This document shows, piece after piece, positions 37,373 through 47,555 of a stretch of 51,233 bases of DNA. The stretch is taken from assembly GCA_903842945.1 (NCBI GenBank), contig CAIMNS010000069.1:1-51233 (forward strand). Direction: 5' to 3'. Origin of the DNA: an uncultured Burkholderiales bacterium (GTDB lineage: Bacteria; Pseudomonadota; Gammaproteobacteria; Burkholderiales; Burkholderiaceae_C). The notes beneath the pieces were generated by a model. That model saw only the letters and a program-made list of their open reading frames with translations. It was not told where the DNA came from and did no database searches. Made by a program: the position numbers and the translations under genes. Within the stretch, counting starts at the first letter, position 1; every line of letters starts with the position of its first letter.

Positions 37373-37834
37373 ATGAAAGAAAAGATAGATTTTTTATTGA
37401 ACGGACAAATAACTGAGGTCAGCCTTCAAGATGAAAGCTTAACTTTATTGAGTTTATTGCGAGATGAGCTTAAATTAAAAGCTACAAAATACGGATGTGG
37501 TTTAGGTCAATGCGGTGCATGCAAAGTGTTGGTTGATGGTAAAGCAATGAACTCATGTCAAATACCAATTTGGGATCTTGATAAGAAAAGTGTAGTAACA
37601 ATTGAAGGTCTGCAAGAAGATAAAATATATCTAAATCTGAAGAATTCATTTTCAAATGCAAATGCTGCTCAATGTGGTTTCTGTATAAGTGGCATGCTAG
37701 TGACTTGTTATAGTCTATTGAAAACTCAAAGCAGTCAAAATATAGAAGAACTATCCGAAGAATTAAAAGAGAATTTATGTCGATGCGGCGTACATCACAA
37801 AATAATAAATGCCTTGATTAAGGTGAGCACGTGA
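37373..37834 (+). CDS. (2Fe-2S)-binding small subunit of a molybdenum hydroxylase (xanthine oxidase family)
   Basis: CGLGQCGACKVLVDGKAMNSC and CGFCISGMLVTCYSLL...ENLCRCGVHHKI. Confidence 0.95.
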   Translation: MKEKIDFLLNGQITEVSLQDESLTLLSLLRDELKLKATKYGCGLGQCGACKVLVDGKAMNSCQIPIWDLDKKSVVTIEGLQEDKIYLNLKNSFSNANAAQCGFCISGMLVTCYSLLKTQSSQNIEELSEELKENLCRCGVHHKIINALIKVST

Positions 37835-39963
37835 ATAAAAACGTCGAAAATAATTTAAAAAAATATCCGAAAATAAAGCATTGGATAAAGAAATCTAAAA
37901 ACAATAAGTTAATTATATTTTCTGGAAAAGTTGAAATTGGTCAAGGAATTTTATTTGCATTTCAGCAACTAGTTTCGAATAACTTAGATTTCACTTTTGA
38001 ACAGATTGAAGTGACTTGCGCAAGTACTGACACTCATCCAAATGAAGCGGTAACATCAGGTAGTCTCTCTGTGCAAGATTCGGGTCTCACCTTAAAAATT
38101 GTGTGTGCCAACATACTATATTTTTCCGAAAAGAAATATATATCTGAAATAGGGAAAAATAAAATAAATATAGAATACTCGAAGGGCGTATTTTCTCAAA
38201 ATCATGACTATTTTAAGAGCCTAATTGACTTAATCGATGATGATTTATTAGAAAAAACTATTGATATTAATATTCCCAAATATGAATTTATAAATAATAA
38301 AAATGAATTTAAAAATTTAGATCTATTAAAAAAACTTGAAGGTCTGTATATTTACATAAACGATCTTGAAATAGCGGGTATGTTGCATGGGCTAGTTCTT
38401 CATCCTAAAACGATAACAGGAAAATTAAATCAAGAAAATTTCATTTTATTTCAGAAATTCATTTCTAAAAAATTTAATATTATTAAAATTGTAAATGATG
38501 GAAACTTAATAGGTATTATTTCTAATAAAAAATCTGAACTCATGAAAATTGAAAAAATTCTTGATCAATTTTCTCTTTGGAATGAAAGTGAATTAGATCT
38601 ACCTCTAAACAGTCAGTATGAAACATGGCTTAAGTCTCAAAAATCTTTAAAACTTAATATTTCAAAGTCATTTGAATTTCCGATCAATACAAATACCAAA
38701 TCAAAGACCTTAAAAATATCTAGACCTTTTATAACACACGCATCTATTGGCTTATGCTGTGCCATTGCAACCTGGTCAAAAGAACACATTCAAGTCATTT
38801 CGCACAGCCAAGGTATTTTTAATTTAAGACATGATTTAGCCCTTGCATTTGATCTTGCTGAAGACAAGATAAATGTAAAACACCATCCAGGTGCTGGATG
38901 CTATGGACATAATGGAGCAGATGACGTTGCATATGATGCGGTCTGGTTAGCCCGACATGTTCCTGAACAACCACTCCGTGTTGAATGGAGTCGTGCTCAA
39001 GAGATGTCTATTGCGCCACTGAGTCCGGCGATGTATGTTGAATTAACAGCAACAATAAATGTAAATGGGAGAATTTGCGCTTGGAATTATGAAATATGGA
39101 GTCAAGCTCACGGAACTAGGCCTGGAAGAGACAAAACACCAGCTCTTTTAGGCTCATGGCAAACCAATGAGCCTTTTGCAATCTCGCAACCTGTCAATGC
39201 ATCTGAGGTTAATGGCGGGGGTGCAGATAGAAACTCACGACCTATTTATGAAATTGACAATATTGAAATAAGCCTAAATGACATTAAAGAGATGCCCGTT
39301 AGGGTTTCAGCATTGAGAAGTTTAGGTGGTCATGTCAATGTTTTTGCAATTGAATCAATGATGGATGAATTAGCTCTGTTGGGATCGATAGATCCGATTG
39401 AATTTCGTTTAAATCATTTAAAAAATAGTAGAGCGAAGGATGTTTTGAATACTATAAAAAAATTATCAAGTTGGTCAAATAAATCTAAGATTAAAAATGA
39501 AGGAGAGGGAAGGGGTATTGGTTTTGCGCAATATAAAAATACGGGAGCTTTTTGCGCAGTAGTTGCAGAAGTTAAATTAACAGATCGCATAGAAGTTAAA
39601 AAACTTTTTATATGCGCTGATGTAGGCTCAATTATTAGTGAAGAAGGTGTAATCAATCAATTGGAAGGTGGATCAATACAAGCTATTAGCTTTACACTCT
39701 TTGAAGAAACCCAACTTTCAAAAAATGGAGTTGATTCAAATGATTGGTCTAAATACACTATCGTCGGTTTTAATGATATACCCTTAATACAAACTGAGTT
39801 AATTCACAATGAAGAAAATCCATCGGTAGGAGCTGGAGAGTGCTCCATCGGACCAACTGCGGCTGCGATAGCAAACGCTGTTTTTGACGCTATAGGCATA
39901 AGATTCACTAAAATGCCCTTTAATAAAGATAATTTACAGGCGCAGATCCTTAGTGAAAATTAA
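37831..39963 (+). CDS. Molybdopterin-binding large subunit (IorB / nicotinate dehydrogenase subunit B-like)
   Basis: GKVEIGQGILFAFQQLV; HHPGAGCYGHNGADDVAYDAVWLARHVPEQPLRVEWSRAQEM; NPSVGAGECSIGPTAAAIANAVFDAIGIRFTKMPF. Confidence 0.92.
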   Translation: MNKNVENNLKKYPKIKHWIKKSKNNKLIIFSGKVEIGQGILFAFQQLVSNNLDFTFEQIEVTCASTDTHPNEAVTSGSLSVQDSGLTLKIVCANILYFSEKKYISEIGKNKINIEYSKGVFSQNHDYFKSLIDLIDDDLLEKTIDINIPKYEFINNKNEFKNLDLLKKLEGLYIYINDLEIAGMLHGLVLHPKTITGKLNQENFILFQKFISKKFNIIKIVNDGNLIGIISNKKSELMKIEKILDQFSLWNESELDLPLNSQYETWLKSQKSLKLNISKSFEFPINTNTKSKTLKISRPFITHASIGLCCAIATWSKEHIQVISHSQGIFNLRHDLALAFDLAEDKINVKHHPGAGCYGHNGADDVAYDAVWLARHVPEQPLRVEWSRAQEMSIAPLSPAMYVELTATINVNGRICAWNYEIWSQAHGTRPGRDKTPALLGSWQTNEPFAISQPVNASEVNGGGADRNSRPIYEIDNIEISLNDIKEMPVRVSALRSLGGHVNVFAIESMMDELALLGSIDPIEFRLNHLKNSRAKDVLNTIKKLSSWSNKSKIKNEGEGRGIGFAQYKNTGAFCAVVAEVKLTDRIEVKKLFICADVGSIISEEGVINQLEGGSIQAISFTLFEETQLSKNGVDSNDWSKYTIVGFNDIPLIQTELIHNEENPSVGAGECSIGPTAAAIANAVFDAIGIRFTKMPFNKDNLQAQILSEN

Positions 39964-40149
39964 GTACTTTTTAAATGTCAGCTTTTGATCCGGATATTAT
40001 TAGAACTTTAAACCACTCAAAATATAAAGTTCTACCTATTGCGAGCTTTGTTGAGTAGTCGTACCAAAGGGAATAGCGTCTAGATCAAGAAATTGATTTT
40101 TAACAATGTAATCTTTGAGAACTTCGTGTACTTTGTGTTTCAAAAATTA

Positions 40150-40266
40150 ATGACAGAATTAGGAGTTTGTTCGGGAGATACAATATATAAAATTAAGCGA
40201 ACTCGGATTCAGAAAAAATTGAACTATGAATTGGTTGGAAGCTCGGGTAATGATAAAAATCTCTGA
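40150..40266 (+). pseudogene. Possible GntR-family UTRA-domain remnant
   Basis: MTELGVCSGDTIYKIKRTRIQKKLNYELVGSSGNDKNL* resembles the UTRA beta-strand pattern (LGV..GD.IY.I.RTR); no complete ORF around it. Confidence 0.25.
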
Positions 40267-40317
40267 TTCAATTTCACACCAAGACCTCTACATCATAATT
40301 TAATTCAGTTGTTAAAT

Positions 40318-41286
40318 TTAGTTTTGATTAAAAGTATCAAAATTCAAAAGTTTAAGAAGTGGGTAGTCGGTAACTCTAATAAGTATAGATTCTTCATTAG
40401 AACGATGCGTGAATTTATACCAGCTTGGAATTGCAAGAAAATCTCCAATGGACCAGTTGAAGTTGAAATTTTCTACTTGAGTAGAACCAGATCCTTTAAT
40501 AACAACAAAAATTTGATTGAAAGTTGTTTTCTCATTTTCCCAAACGGTATTAGGCTCTAAGTGAATAACAAACCTATCAAATGATACTAATTTTTTCGGA
40601 CCTAATTCAAGTTTTCGAACACCTGTTTTGACGATAGTTCCTTTTAGTACATTCTGACTAAAAACGGAGTAAGAAAATCGCATCTCTGAATTTAAATCTA
40701 TTTCGTTATTATCCTCAAAGTATTGCGGGTGAGTTTGGAAAAACATGGGGCCCAAATATTGGACAAGGGGGACATCTAAAATATCAATCCAATATGCTTC
40801 AATATTACTTTTGTTAATATGTCCGTGGTAGGAACCATTTGGTGTTAATAAAACATCACCATTCAACATTGGAATTGACTTACCGTCTACGACAGTAAAG
40901 GTATTTTGATCCCCTTGAATGATGATTCTCATTGCATTAGGGGAATGCCTATGACTTTTAGCTATCTCTCCTGGCATAACCATCTGATAGGCGCCAACTA
41001 AAGTTGAAACAGTAGGGTAATCATTGCCCGGTATTGGATTAGCAAGAATTAAATTTCTTCGTTCGGCCTTATCAGTACTGATGAGTTTTCCTGCAGCGTG
41101 AAGTGCTGAAAAAGCGTGAATAAAACTCCAATGAGCGGGTAAAAAGGTCTTTTTAGGCTCAGGGTAAAGTGAAGGTGTTGGTTTAGACCATCCATTTTTA
41201 AATTTAACTAATTCAAGCATAGAGTGGAGTTCATCCAATGTTTGAGCGGAGCTGAATTTAGGGGCGTTTGGGAGAATATTATTCAT
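40318..41286 (-). CDS. Bicupin protein (gentisate 1,2-dioxygenase-like)
   Basis: GAYQMVMPGEIAKSHRHSPNAMRIIIQGDQNTFTVVDGKSIPMLNGDVLLTPNGSYHGHINKS and a second cupin FNQIFVVIKGSGSTQVENFNFNWSIGDFLAIPSWYKFTHRS. Confidence 0.85.
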   Translation of the reverse strand: MNNILPNAPKFSSAQTLDELHSMLELVKFKNGWSKPTPSLYPEPKKTFLPAHWSFIHAFSALHAAGKLISTDKAERRNLILANPIPGNDYPTVSTLVGAYQMVMPGEIAKSHRHSPNAMRIIIQGDQNTFTVVDGKSIPMLNGDVLLTPNGSYHGHINKSNIEAYWIDILDVPLVQYLGPMFFQTHPQYFEDNNEIDLNSEMRFSYSVFSQNVLKGTIVKTGVRKLELGPKKLVSFDRFVIHLEPNTVWENEKTTFNQIFVVIKGSGSTQVENFNFNWSIGDFLAIPSWYKFTHRSNEESILIRVTDYPLLKLLNFDTFNQN

Positions 41287-41292
41287 AGGTAA

Positions 41293-42270
41293 TTACTTAA
41301 CTGATATAAATAGATCACTGGTAGAAACACGTTTTCCTATAATGCCTTGTTCTAGCATGTAGTCTATAAGTGTATCAATGCATGTTTTATTTTCTAATTC
41401 TCCGTATGGCCATGGATCGCCATCGAAAATACTTTCTATTTCATCAAGATCGTCTGCTAGCCAAGGAAGCATATATCTGAGTGCGGCTAAATTTTTCATA
41501 CGGGTTAATGCAATATTTTTAGATTCATTAAAAGCGTCAAATAATGATTTTCCTATAAATGGATATTTTTCATAAGTTGATCTCTTAATAATTATTAAAT
41601 GCATGACAGGAAAAATACTGGTTCTTTTAAAGTATTGTTTTTCTATATCTCTGAAATTTGGAAATAGCCTAACAATATTAGGATTACCCTTCATTGAATT
41701 TGGAAGAGTTGTTCCAATAATTGCATCAAGTTGCCCATGGTTCAATAAATCGCTAAGTGAATATCCTGTTTTATTGAGAGTGATTGGAATAGTTCGATAC
41801 ATTGGCATTACAGTTGGCTCACCATGCGAAGTAGGTGAGTTAATAGAACCTTGAACCCAGGTAACTTTTGATAAATCTACGTTAAAGTCATGAATAAGGT
41901 GTCCTCTAATCCATACCGCCGCAGTCATTGTGTAAAGTGGTACACCAATTCTCTTACCAGCTAAATCCAGCGGTGTTTTAATACCACTTTCTTTGTTTAT
42001 GGCAATAAAACTATGTCTAAACGATCTAGATGGGAAGACAGGAAGTGCAACAAATTTTCTATCTCCAGCGACAACTCTTGAAATAAATTCAGAACAAGAC
42101 ATCTCGCATAAATCAAATGCATTTTCGGATGCCATTCTGTCAAATATTTCTCTTGGAGCTTCAATCCTTTCAAAGCGAAGATCAATACCCTTGGCTTTGA
42201 CCTCGCCTGTATATAGGGGTTGCATTCGATCATACAACCCTGAGGCAAATGACAGTTGTATATTACTCAT
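41293..42270 (-). CDS. 4,5-dihydroxyphthalate decarboxylase-like / periplasmic-binding-fold protein
   Basis: LSFASGLYDRMQPLYTGEVKAKGIDLRFERIEAPREIFDRMASENAFDLCEMSCSEFISRVVAGDRKFVALPVFPSRSFRHSFIAINKESGI. Confidence 0.78.
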   Translation of the reverse strand: MSNIQLSFASGLYDRMQPLYTGEVKAKGIDLRFERIEAPREIFDRMASENAFDLCEMSCSEFISRVVAGDRKFVALPVFPSRSFRHSFIAINKESGIKTPLDLAGKRIGVPLYTMTAAVWIRGHLIHDFNVDLSKVTWVQGSINSPTSHGEPTVMPMYRTIPITLNKTGYSLSDLLNHGQLDAIIGTTLPNSMKGNPNIVRLFPNFRDIEKQYFKRTSIFPVMHLIIIKRSTYEKYPFIGKSLFDAFNESKNIALTRMKNLAALRYMLPWLADDLDEIESIFDGDPWPYGELENKTCIDTLIDYMLEQGIIGKRVSTSDLFISVK

Positions 42271-42277
42271 GCGAACG

Positions 42278-43009
42278 TTATATTCCAGGGTTTACGCCAG
42301 CTTTGGCACACCAGTACTCCCAAGCCCTAACCATTTGAGGAGCATTAGGTTCAACGCGAGATCTAATGGTTATTTCACCCTTTGAAAGAGATTTAAATTT
42401 TCCTAAATTAGAAGCATGCAGTTGAATTTGTGCATTTTTGGGCAAATAAATGGCTACTTTAACTACCTCTATAAGTGAACGCCCTGCAGCTGTAAAACCA
42501 TGGCCTCTCATTAAAATAACTTTGTTATCCCCTAATCCAACAGCAAGATCGTCACCTTGATCTTCATTCGTAACTAGCAGATTTGTATCTCCAAATTGGT
42601 CTCTAATATCCCAGACAGGAACCTCATGTCCCATGTCACTTGCTGTGTGTATTACAGGTTTTAAGGGTGTTTCAGAGATTGTAAAGGGTAGAACTTCATC
42701 AGCGTGACTATGCACAACTGCATTGATATCAGTACGTCGCTTATAAATACTTCCATGTATAAATCTTTCCAAATACGGTGTAGGTGAATTTTTATCTATA
42801 GGATTGCCGTCTAAAGAAAATGCAAAGATATCTTCTTCAGTCACCAACTCGGGGCTTAAAGATCGAGATAATAAATATTCATTTTTGTTCAGTGGATTTC
42901 TAATACTCACATGACCGTAAGCATCTACAATTCCTTCATTGGCAAGAACTCGATTTGCTGCAACAAGTTTGACAATTTCGTTTTTAATACTTTCAAATTT
43001 AATGTTCAT
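42278..43009 (-). CDS. Class II aldolase/adducin-family protein
   Basis: ANRVLANEGIVDAYGHVSIRNPLNKNEYLLSRSLSPELVTEEDI; INAVVHSHADEVLPF; VILMRGHGFTAAGRSLIEVV. Confidence 0.92.
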   Translation of the reverse strand: MNIKFESIKNEIVKLVAANRVLANEGIVDAYGHVSIRNPLNKNEYLLSRSLSPELVTEEDIFAFSLDGNPIDKNSPTPYLERFIHGSIYKRRTDINAVVHSHADEVLPFTISETPLKPVIHTASDMGHEVPVWDIRDQFGDTNLLVTNEDQGDDLAVGLGDNKVILMRGHGFTAAGRSLIEVVKVAIYLPKNAQIQLHASNLGKFKSLSKGEITIRSRVEPNAPQMVRAWEYWCAKAGVNPGI

Positions 43010-43018
43010 TTGTATTCC

Positions 43019-43987
43019 TTAGTTAATTTTTATGTCACTGGATTTGACAATATTTTCCCATTTAACAATTTCATCTTGCATAAACGCAGAAAATTGTTCG
43101 CTTGTCATGTATTGAGCCTCTACGCCTGCTTGGTCAAGTCGAGCCTTTATTGAAGGCGTGATTAACGCTTTTTTCGTTTCTAAATTGAGGAGTGAAATTA
43201 TTTCTTTGGGTGTACCCGATGGAGCAATAACACCAAACCAAGTGGGTGATTCAAAACCTGTATAGCCTGATTCATTCAACGTCGGTACAGTTGATAAATA
43301 GGTAAGCCTTTGAGATCCAGCTACAGCAAGAGGTTTGATCGTGCCTTTAATGATATGGGGCATCAATTCTATTGGAGTACCAAATTGAATTTGTATTCTT
43401 CCAGAAACAACCTCCTGAATAGCTTCACCGCTGGATTTGAATGGAATATGCTGCATTTCAATACCGGCCTTAATCTTGAGAAGTTCTCCATATAAATGCC
43501 CAGTATTACCTATCCCTGAAGACCCATAGTTAAAGTGATCTTGTTTTTGTTTCATTATTGATATTAATTCTCTGATGCTTTCAACTTTAATATTACGGTT
43601 TGCAACCAAAATAAAAGGAACTCTTCCAATGAATGCAACAGGGATAAAATCCTTTAACGTATCAAATGGTAGTGATTGGTACACAAAACGGTTGGTTATT
43701 AGCATATTTGCAGCCCCAATTCCTAACGTATATCCATCTTTAGGAGCTTTTGCTATAGCGGCTAGACCAACATTCCCGCCGCCGCCTGGTTTGTTTTCAA
43801 CAATAAAAGATTTACCGAAGCTGATTGTAAAAGCTTGTGCAATTTCTCTTGCAAGCGTATCAACAGTTCCACCCGGTGAATATGGGGCAATTATTTTTCC
43901 AATCTTATTTGGGTATTCTTGTATTTGACCAAAGGCTAAATTAATGAATAAAAATGCGTATGACAATAAAAATGATTTGATAATCAT
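43019..43987 (-). CDS. Bug/TctC-family substrate-binding protein
   Basis: YPNKIGKIIAPYSPGGTVDTLAREIAQAFTISFGKSFIVENKPGGGGNVGLAAIAKAPKDGYTLG. Confidence 0.94.
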   Translation of the reverse strand: MIIKSFLLSYAFLFINLAFGQIQEYPNKIGKIIAPYSPGGTVDTLAREIAQAFTISFGKSFIVENKPGGGGNVGLAAIAKAPKDGYTLGIGAANMLITNRFVYQSLPFDTLKDFIPVAFIGRVPFILVANRNIKVESIRELISIMKQKQDHFNYGSSGIGNTGHLYGELLKIKAGIEMQHIPFKSSGEAIQEVVSGRIQIQFGTPIELMPHIIKGTIKPLAVAGSQRLTYLSTVPTLNESGYTGFESPTWFGVIAPSGTPKEIISLLNLETKKALITPSIKARLDQAGVEAQYMTSEQFSAFMQDEIVKWENIVKSSDIKIN

Positions 43988-44020
43988 GATGTATAAGTTG
44001 TATTTAATGGTGAAAGGTTT

Positions 44021-45649
44021 TCATTTACCAGTAATTGTTGACCAAAAAAGATGTGGATCTAATTTGCAATTATGACCACTCCATGCAACATGTCCATCAG
44101 GCCTAATCATTACGAAATTCCATTTATATAACGATTTTGTTGCAATCGAGTCTATATAAAATATAGATAAAGGTATTTTTAATTCGTTTGCATATTGACA
44201 TAATACTTTGATCTCGTCAGTAATGTTGGTAAAGCACAAAAGAGCATATTTTTTATTGATCAAATCAAGAGTAGATAAGTCTTTATCCAACCAAATGTGT
44301 GGAGCTCTAGCTCCTGGCCTAGTACTAGGTATATAGTTTATGGCATCTTCAAATTCAGACTTCACTTTTAATGAATCCTCAGGTTCATCATATATGTTTA
44401 TAGGAGAATTTATGTATCTATTGCCAAGGTGCATATTTAATGAAAACCACTCACGCTTAAGACCCTCGGTCATGGCTTTACCAACTTTTTCTCTAACATT
44501 TTCACCAGCACTTGAATCATCATATATAAATTCATTGCTAGGCAACTTTTTCATGATCTCTAAATTACCAGTAGAGAATTGGGTTATTCTTTCAGCGATT
44601 GGCTTTCTCTCAAATGTATATGAGTCTAGTAGAACTTCACCGCCCCATCCCTGAAGATATCCAGATAATTTCCACGATAAATCTACTGCATCACCCATAC
44701 CAGTATTCATCCCTAACCCACCTGTAGGTGAAGTTAAGTGACATGAATCACCACAAATGAATACATTTCGATCTCTATATTTATCAGCAACTAATTCAGC
44801 GCGTTGCCATGGCAAGATACTCAAAATTGTCATCTCGAATGTCGTTCCAACTGCTTTATAAGCCAAAGATCTTATTTCTTCTTCCGTGTAAACTTTTTTC
44901 TCTTTAGCGTTACCAATAAGTGACATTCGCCATTGATCTTTCCCATTGATTGCAACAATAGTACACCAGGTACCAGTTGGACCAATAAACATATACCTAT
45001 AACCTGGTGCTTTGTTATGAAGTGAATTAAATTCGCTGCATTCAAAAATCACATTGGTTGTATAAGTAAGAAGACCCTTACCGGTCATTTGGATTCCTAA
45101 AGAATCTCTAATTAAGCTCTTGGCTCCATCACAACCGACCAAAAAAATGGATTCAATATTGAAAATCTGATCAGTTTGGAGATCCTTCGCTTGAATATTT
45201 ACTCGATTGTGTATCTGTTCAAATCCAATGCATTCAGTTTTGTAATATATTTGGTTTGAAGGCTGAGAAAGTGCAAACTTTTTTAGTATTGGGTCAAAGT
45301 AATTCTGGGGACACCGTTCACGCTTTTGTGGACTCTCTATTGGCGGAAGTTCTTCGTTCATAGAAGGCATTTTTTGTCTTCCGAGTTCATAGCCATTTAG
45401 AGATGTTAAATAAACATTATCTTGAGGGTAGTTTCTGTCATATTTGCTTTCCTCAACATCCTTAACAATGCCCCACCTCCTACAGAACTCCATAGTTCTA
45501 ATTCCGACAAGGTCCATTTTGGGCTGATATATTGAACCATCTCCTTTTTCGAGTAATAAAACTTTATGTCCTCTCCATGCCAAATCACCAGATAAGGCTA
45601 GTCCTACTGGCCCTCCACCAACAACAACCACGTCAACTTTTAAGCTCAT
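44021..45649 (-). CDS. FAD-dependent aromatic monooxygenase (PheA/TfdB-type)
   Basis: VDVVVVGGGPVGLALSGDLAWRGHKVLLLEKGDG; VGCDGAKSLIRDSLGIQMTGKG; VFICGDSCHLTSPTGGLGMNTGMGDAVDLSWKL. Confidence 0.95.
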   Translation of the reverse strand: MSLKVDVVVVGGGPVGLALSGDLAWRGHKVLLLEKGDGSIYQPKMDLVGIRTMEFCRRWGIVKDVEESKYDRNYPQDNVYLTSLNGYELGRQKMPSMNEELPPIESPQKRERCPQNYFDPILKKFALSQPSNQIYYKTECIGFEQIHNRVNIQAKDLQTDQIFNIESIFLVGCDGAKSLIRDSLGIQMTGKGLLTYTTNVIFECSEFNSLHNKAPGYRYMFIGPTGTWCTIVAINGKDQWRMSLIGNAKEKKVYTEEEIRSLAYKAVGTTFEMTILSILPWQRAELVADKYRDRNVFICGDSCHLTSPTGGLGMNTGMGDAVDLSWKLSGYLQGWGGEVLLDSYTFERKPIAERITQFSTGNLEIMKKLPSNEFIYDDSSAGENVREKVGKAMTEGLKREWFSLNMHLGNRYINSPINIYDEPEDSLKVKSEFEDAINYIPSTRPGARAPHIWLDKDLSTLDLINKKYALLCFTNITDEIKVLCQYANELKIPLSIFYIDSIATKSLYKWNFVMIRPDGHVAWSGHNCKLDPHLFWSTITGK

Positions 45650-45714
45650 AAGTGCATTACATTTCTAAAAAACTATCTACAATTCAATCTATATCTTACT
45701 AGGTAAATTTAATT

Positions 45715-46725
45715 ATGAAATCAGGGAAATCATCAAATGGGCGATACGATTTATTGCTGATTTTTTTATATTTATGTTTTTACCCATGCATTGGTAAGAC
45801 TGAAGCCAAGATCTCCTCAGCTTCTGATTGGCCAAATAAAACTGTAAAGATTGTTGTGCCTTTTGCACCTGGAGGCGGAACTGATTATGTTGCTAGGCTC
45901 ACTGCTCAAAAGTTAACTGATAGATTTGGACAAAGTTTTATTATTGAAAATAAGCCAGGAGCCGGTGGAATTACTGGAACTGATCTTGTGGCGAAGTCTA
46001 AACCCGATGGATACAATTTTGTTATTGTGAGTGGAAGCCATACGATCAATCCCAATCTGTATAAAACTCTACCCTATGATACTAGACGTGATTTTTTAGC
46101 AGTAAGTAACCTTGTGATCGGTCCTGCTATATTGGTTGTAAATTCAAATCTAAATATCAGTAATTTAAAAGAACTTATTGCGTTGGCTAAATTGAAGCCT
46201 GGAGAGCTTTCGTTTGCTTCATCAGGAAATGGTTCTCCTCCACATTTAGGTGGTGAGCTATTTAAAGCAATGGCTGGTATTGATTTGGTTCACATTCCAT
46301 ATAAAGGTAATGGACCAGCCTACAATGATTTAATGGGGGGACAAATTACGCTAATGTTTCCCAACATTGCCACAGCGCTTCCGTTTGTAAAATCAGGAAA
46401 ACTTAAGGCATTGGCTGTCACCAGTAAACTCAGAAGTAAAATTGCTCCTGAATTGCCGACAATGGCTGAAGCTGGACTGGAAGGGTATGAGTTGAGTTCT
46501 TGGTTTGGTATGTTGGCTCCTATAGAAACATCGCCTTCGATAATTCAACTTTTACATCATGAAATAAATAAGATTTATCAGGCTTCAGATATAAGAGAAA
46601 AGCTTCTTTCTCAAGGAGTAGAGCCTTTGGCCAGTACACCTAATGAATTTACTTTTCAAATCAATTCAGAAATTGATTATTGGTCGAAAACATTTAAATC
46701 AAAAAATCTCAAAATTGAGCCTTAA
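45715..46725 (+). CDS. Bug/TctC-family substrate-binding protein
   Basis: WPNKTVKIVVPFAPGGGTDYVARLTAQKLTDRFGQSFIIENKPGAGGITGTDLVAKSKPDGYNFV. Confidence 0.95.
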   Translation: MKSGKSSNGRYDLLLIFLYLCFYPCIGKTEAKISSASDWPNKTVKIVVPFAPGGGTDYVARLTAQKLTDRFGQSFIIENKPGAGGITGTDLVAKSKPDGYNFVIVSGSHTINPNLYKTLPYDTRRDFLAVSNLVIGPAILVVNSNLNISNLKELIALAKLKPGELSFASSGNGSPPHLGGELFKAMAGIDLVHIPYKGNGPAYNDLMGGQITLMFPNIATALPFVKSGKLKALAVTSKLRSKIAPELPTMAEAGLEGYELSSWFGMLAPIETSPSIIQLLHHEINKIYQASDIREKLLSQGVEPLASTPNEFTFQINSEIDYWSKTFKSKNLKIEP

Positions 46726-47555
46726 TCCCACTTTAACCAAGACTTGAGTCCTTTACCCATCACCCAGGCTAAATCGTCTCCCTTAAGCCAGCTTAATTCT
46801 TGCGTAAAATGATTTACACACTCAGAATAAGTTGAAGTAAGTCTTGATAAATCTGATCCCCAAAACATCCGTTTTGGTCCAAAGGAGTCAAACACCATTT
46901 TAATGTACGGTTCAATAGCTGGATAAGGCCATGCCTCTGTTGTATAAGATGGTAAGCAACTGGCTTTGACTGCAATATTTGGTCTTTTGGATAAATTTAA
47001 TATAGATTGAAAATTATCAAATGCATCCAAATCTTTCTTTCCAGGCAATAGTCCAAAATGATCAATAATTAATTTTAAGTTTGGATATTTTTGTGCTATC
47101 TCGTCTGTAATATGCATGATCTCAAAAGGACATGTCATCATAATCGGAATATTAAAAGCCTCAGCTAATGGCCAAAGCCAATTTACTGTTCCTTGAGTCA
47201 AAAGTGATTGTAAGGACGGACGATGAAAGGTAAATCTAAGTCCAAGAAGGCCATTTGTAGGGTGCCAATTGTTTACCATGTCAATTGATTTTTTCGATAA
47301 CGGGTCAAGTCTTCCCATAACAGCGAATTTCTCAGGATATTTTTTTGCTGCAGCTTGGCATATATCATTTCTTTCCCCTTCCCAAGATGGAGGCACTAGA
47401 ATGGCCTTATGAACACCGGCATCCTTCATAGCAATCAGTAAGCTTTCTGCCGTGATGGGAGTAGGCTTATGAGGTTGATGACGATCAGGCCATGGTCTTT
47501 CAGGTGTGCTATTAGCCCAAATATGAACTTGTGAATCAAAAATTTCTAAACTCAT
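46722..47555 (-). CDS. Amidohydrolase-family (amidohydrolase_2) TIM-barrel protein
   Basis: MSLEIFDSQVHIW; HKAILVPPSWEG; NLKLIIDHFGLLPG; RMFWGSDLSRL. Confidence 0.9.
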   Translation of the reverse strand: MSLEIFDSQVHIWANSTPERPWPDRHQPHKPTPITAESLLIAMKDAGVHKAILVPPSWEGERNDICQAAAKKYPEKFAVMGRLDPLSKKSIDMVNNWHPTNGLLGLRFTFHRPSLQSLLTQGTVNWLWPLAEAFNIPIMMTCPFEIMHITDEIAQKYPNLKLIIDHFGLLPGKKDLDAFDNFQSILNLSKRPNIAVKASCLPSYTTEAWPYPAIEPYIKMVFDSFGPKRMFWGSDLSRLTSTYSECVNHFTQELSWLKGDDLAWVMGKGLKSWLKWD

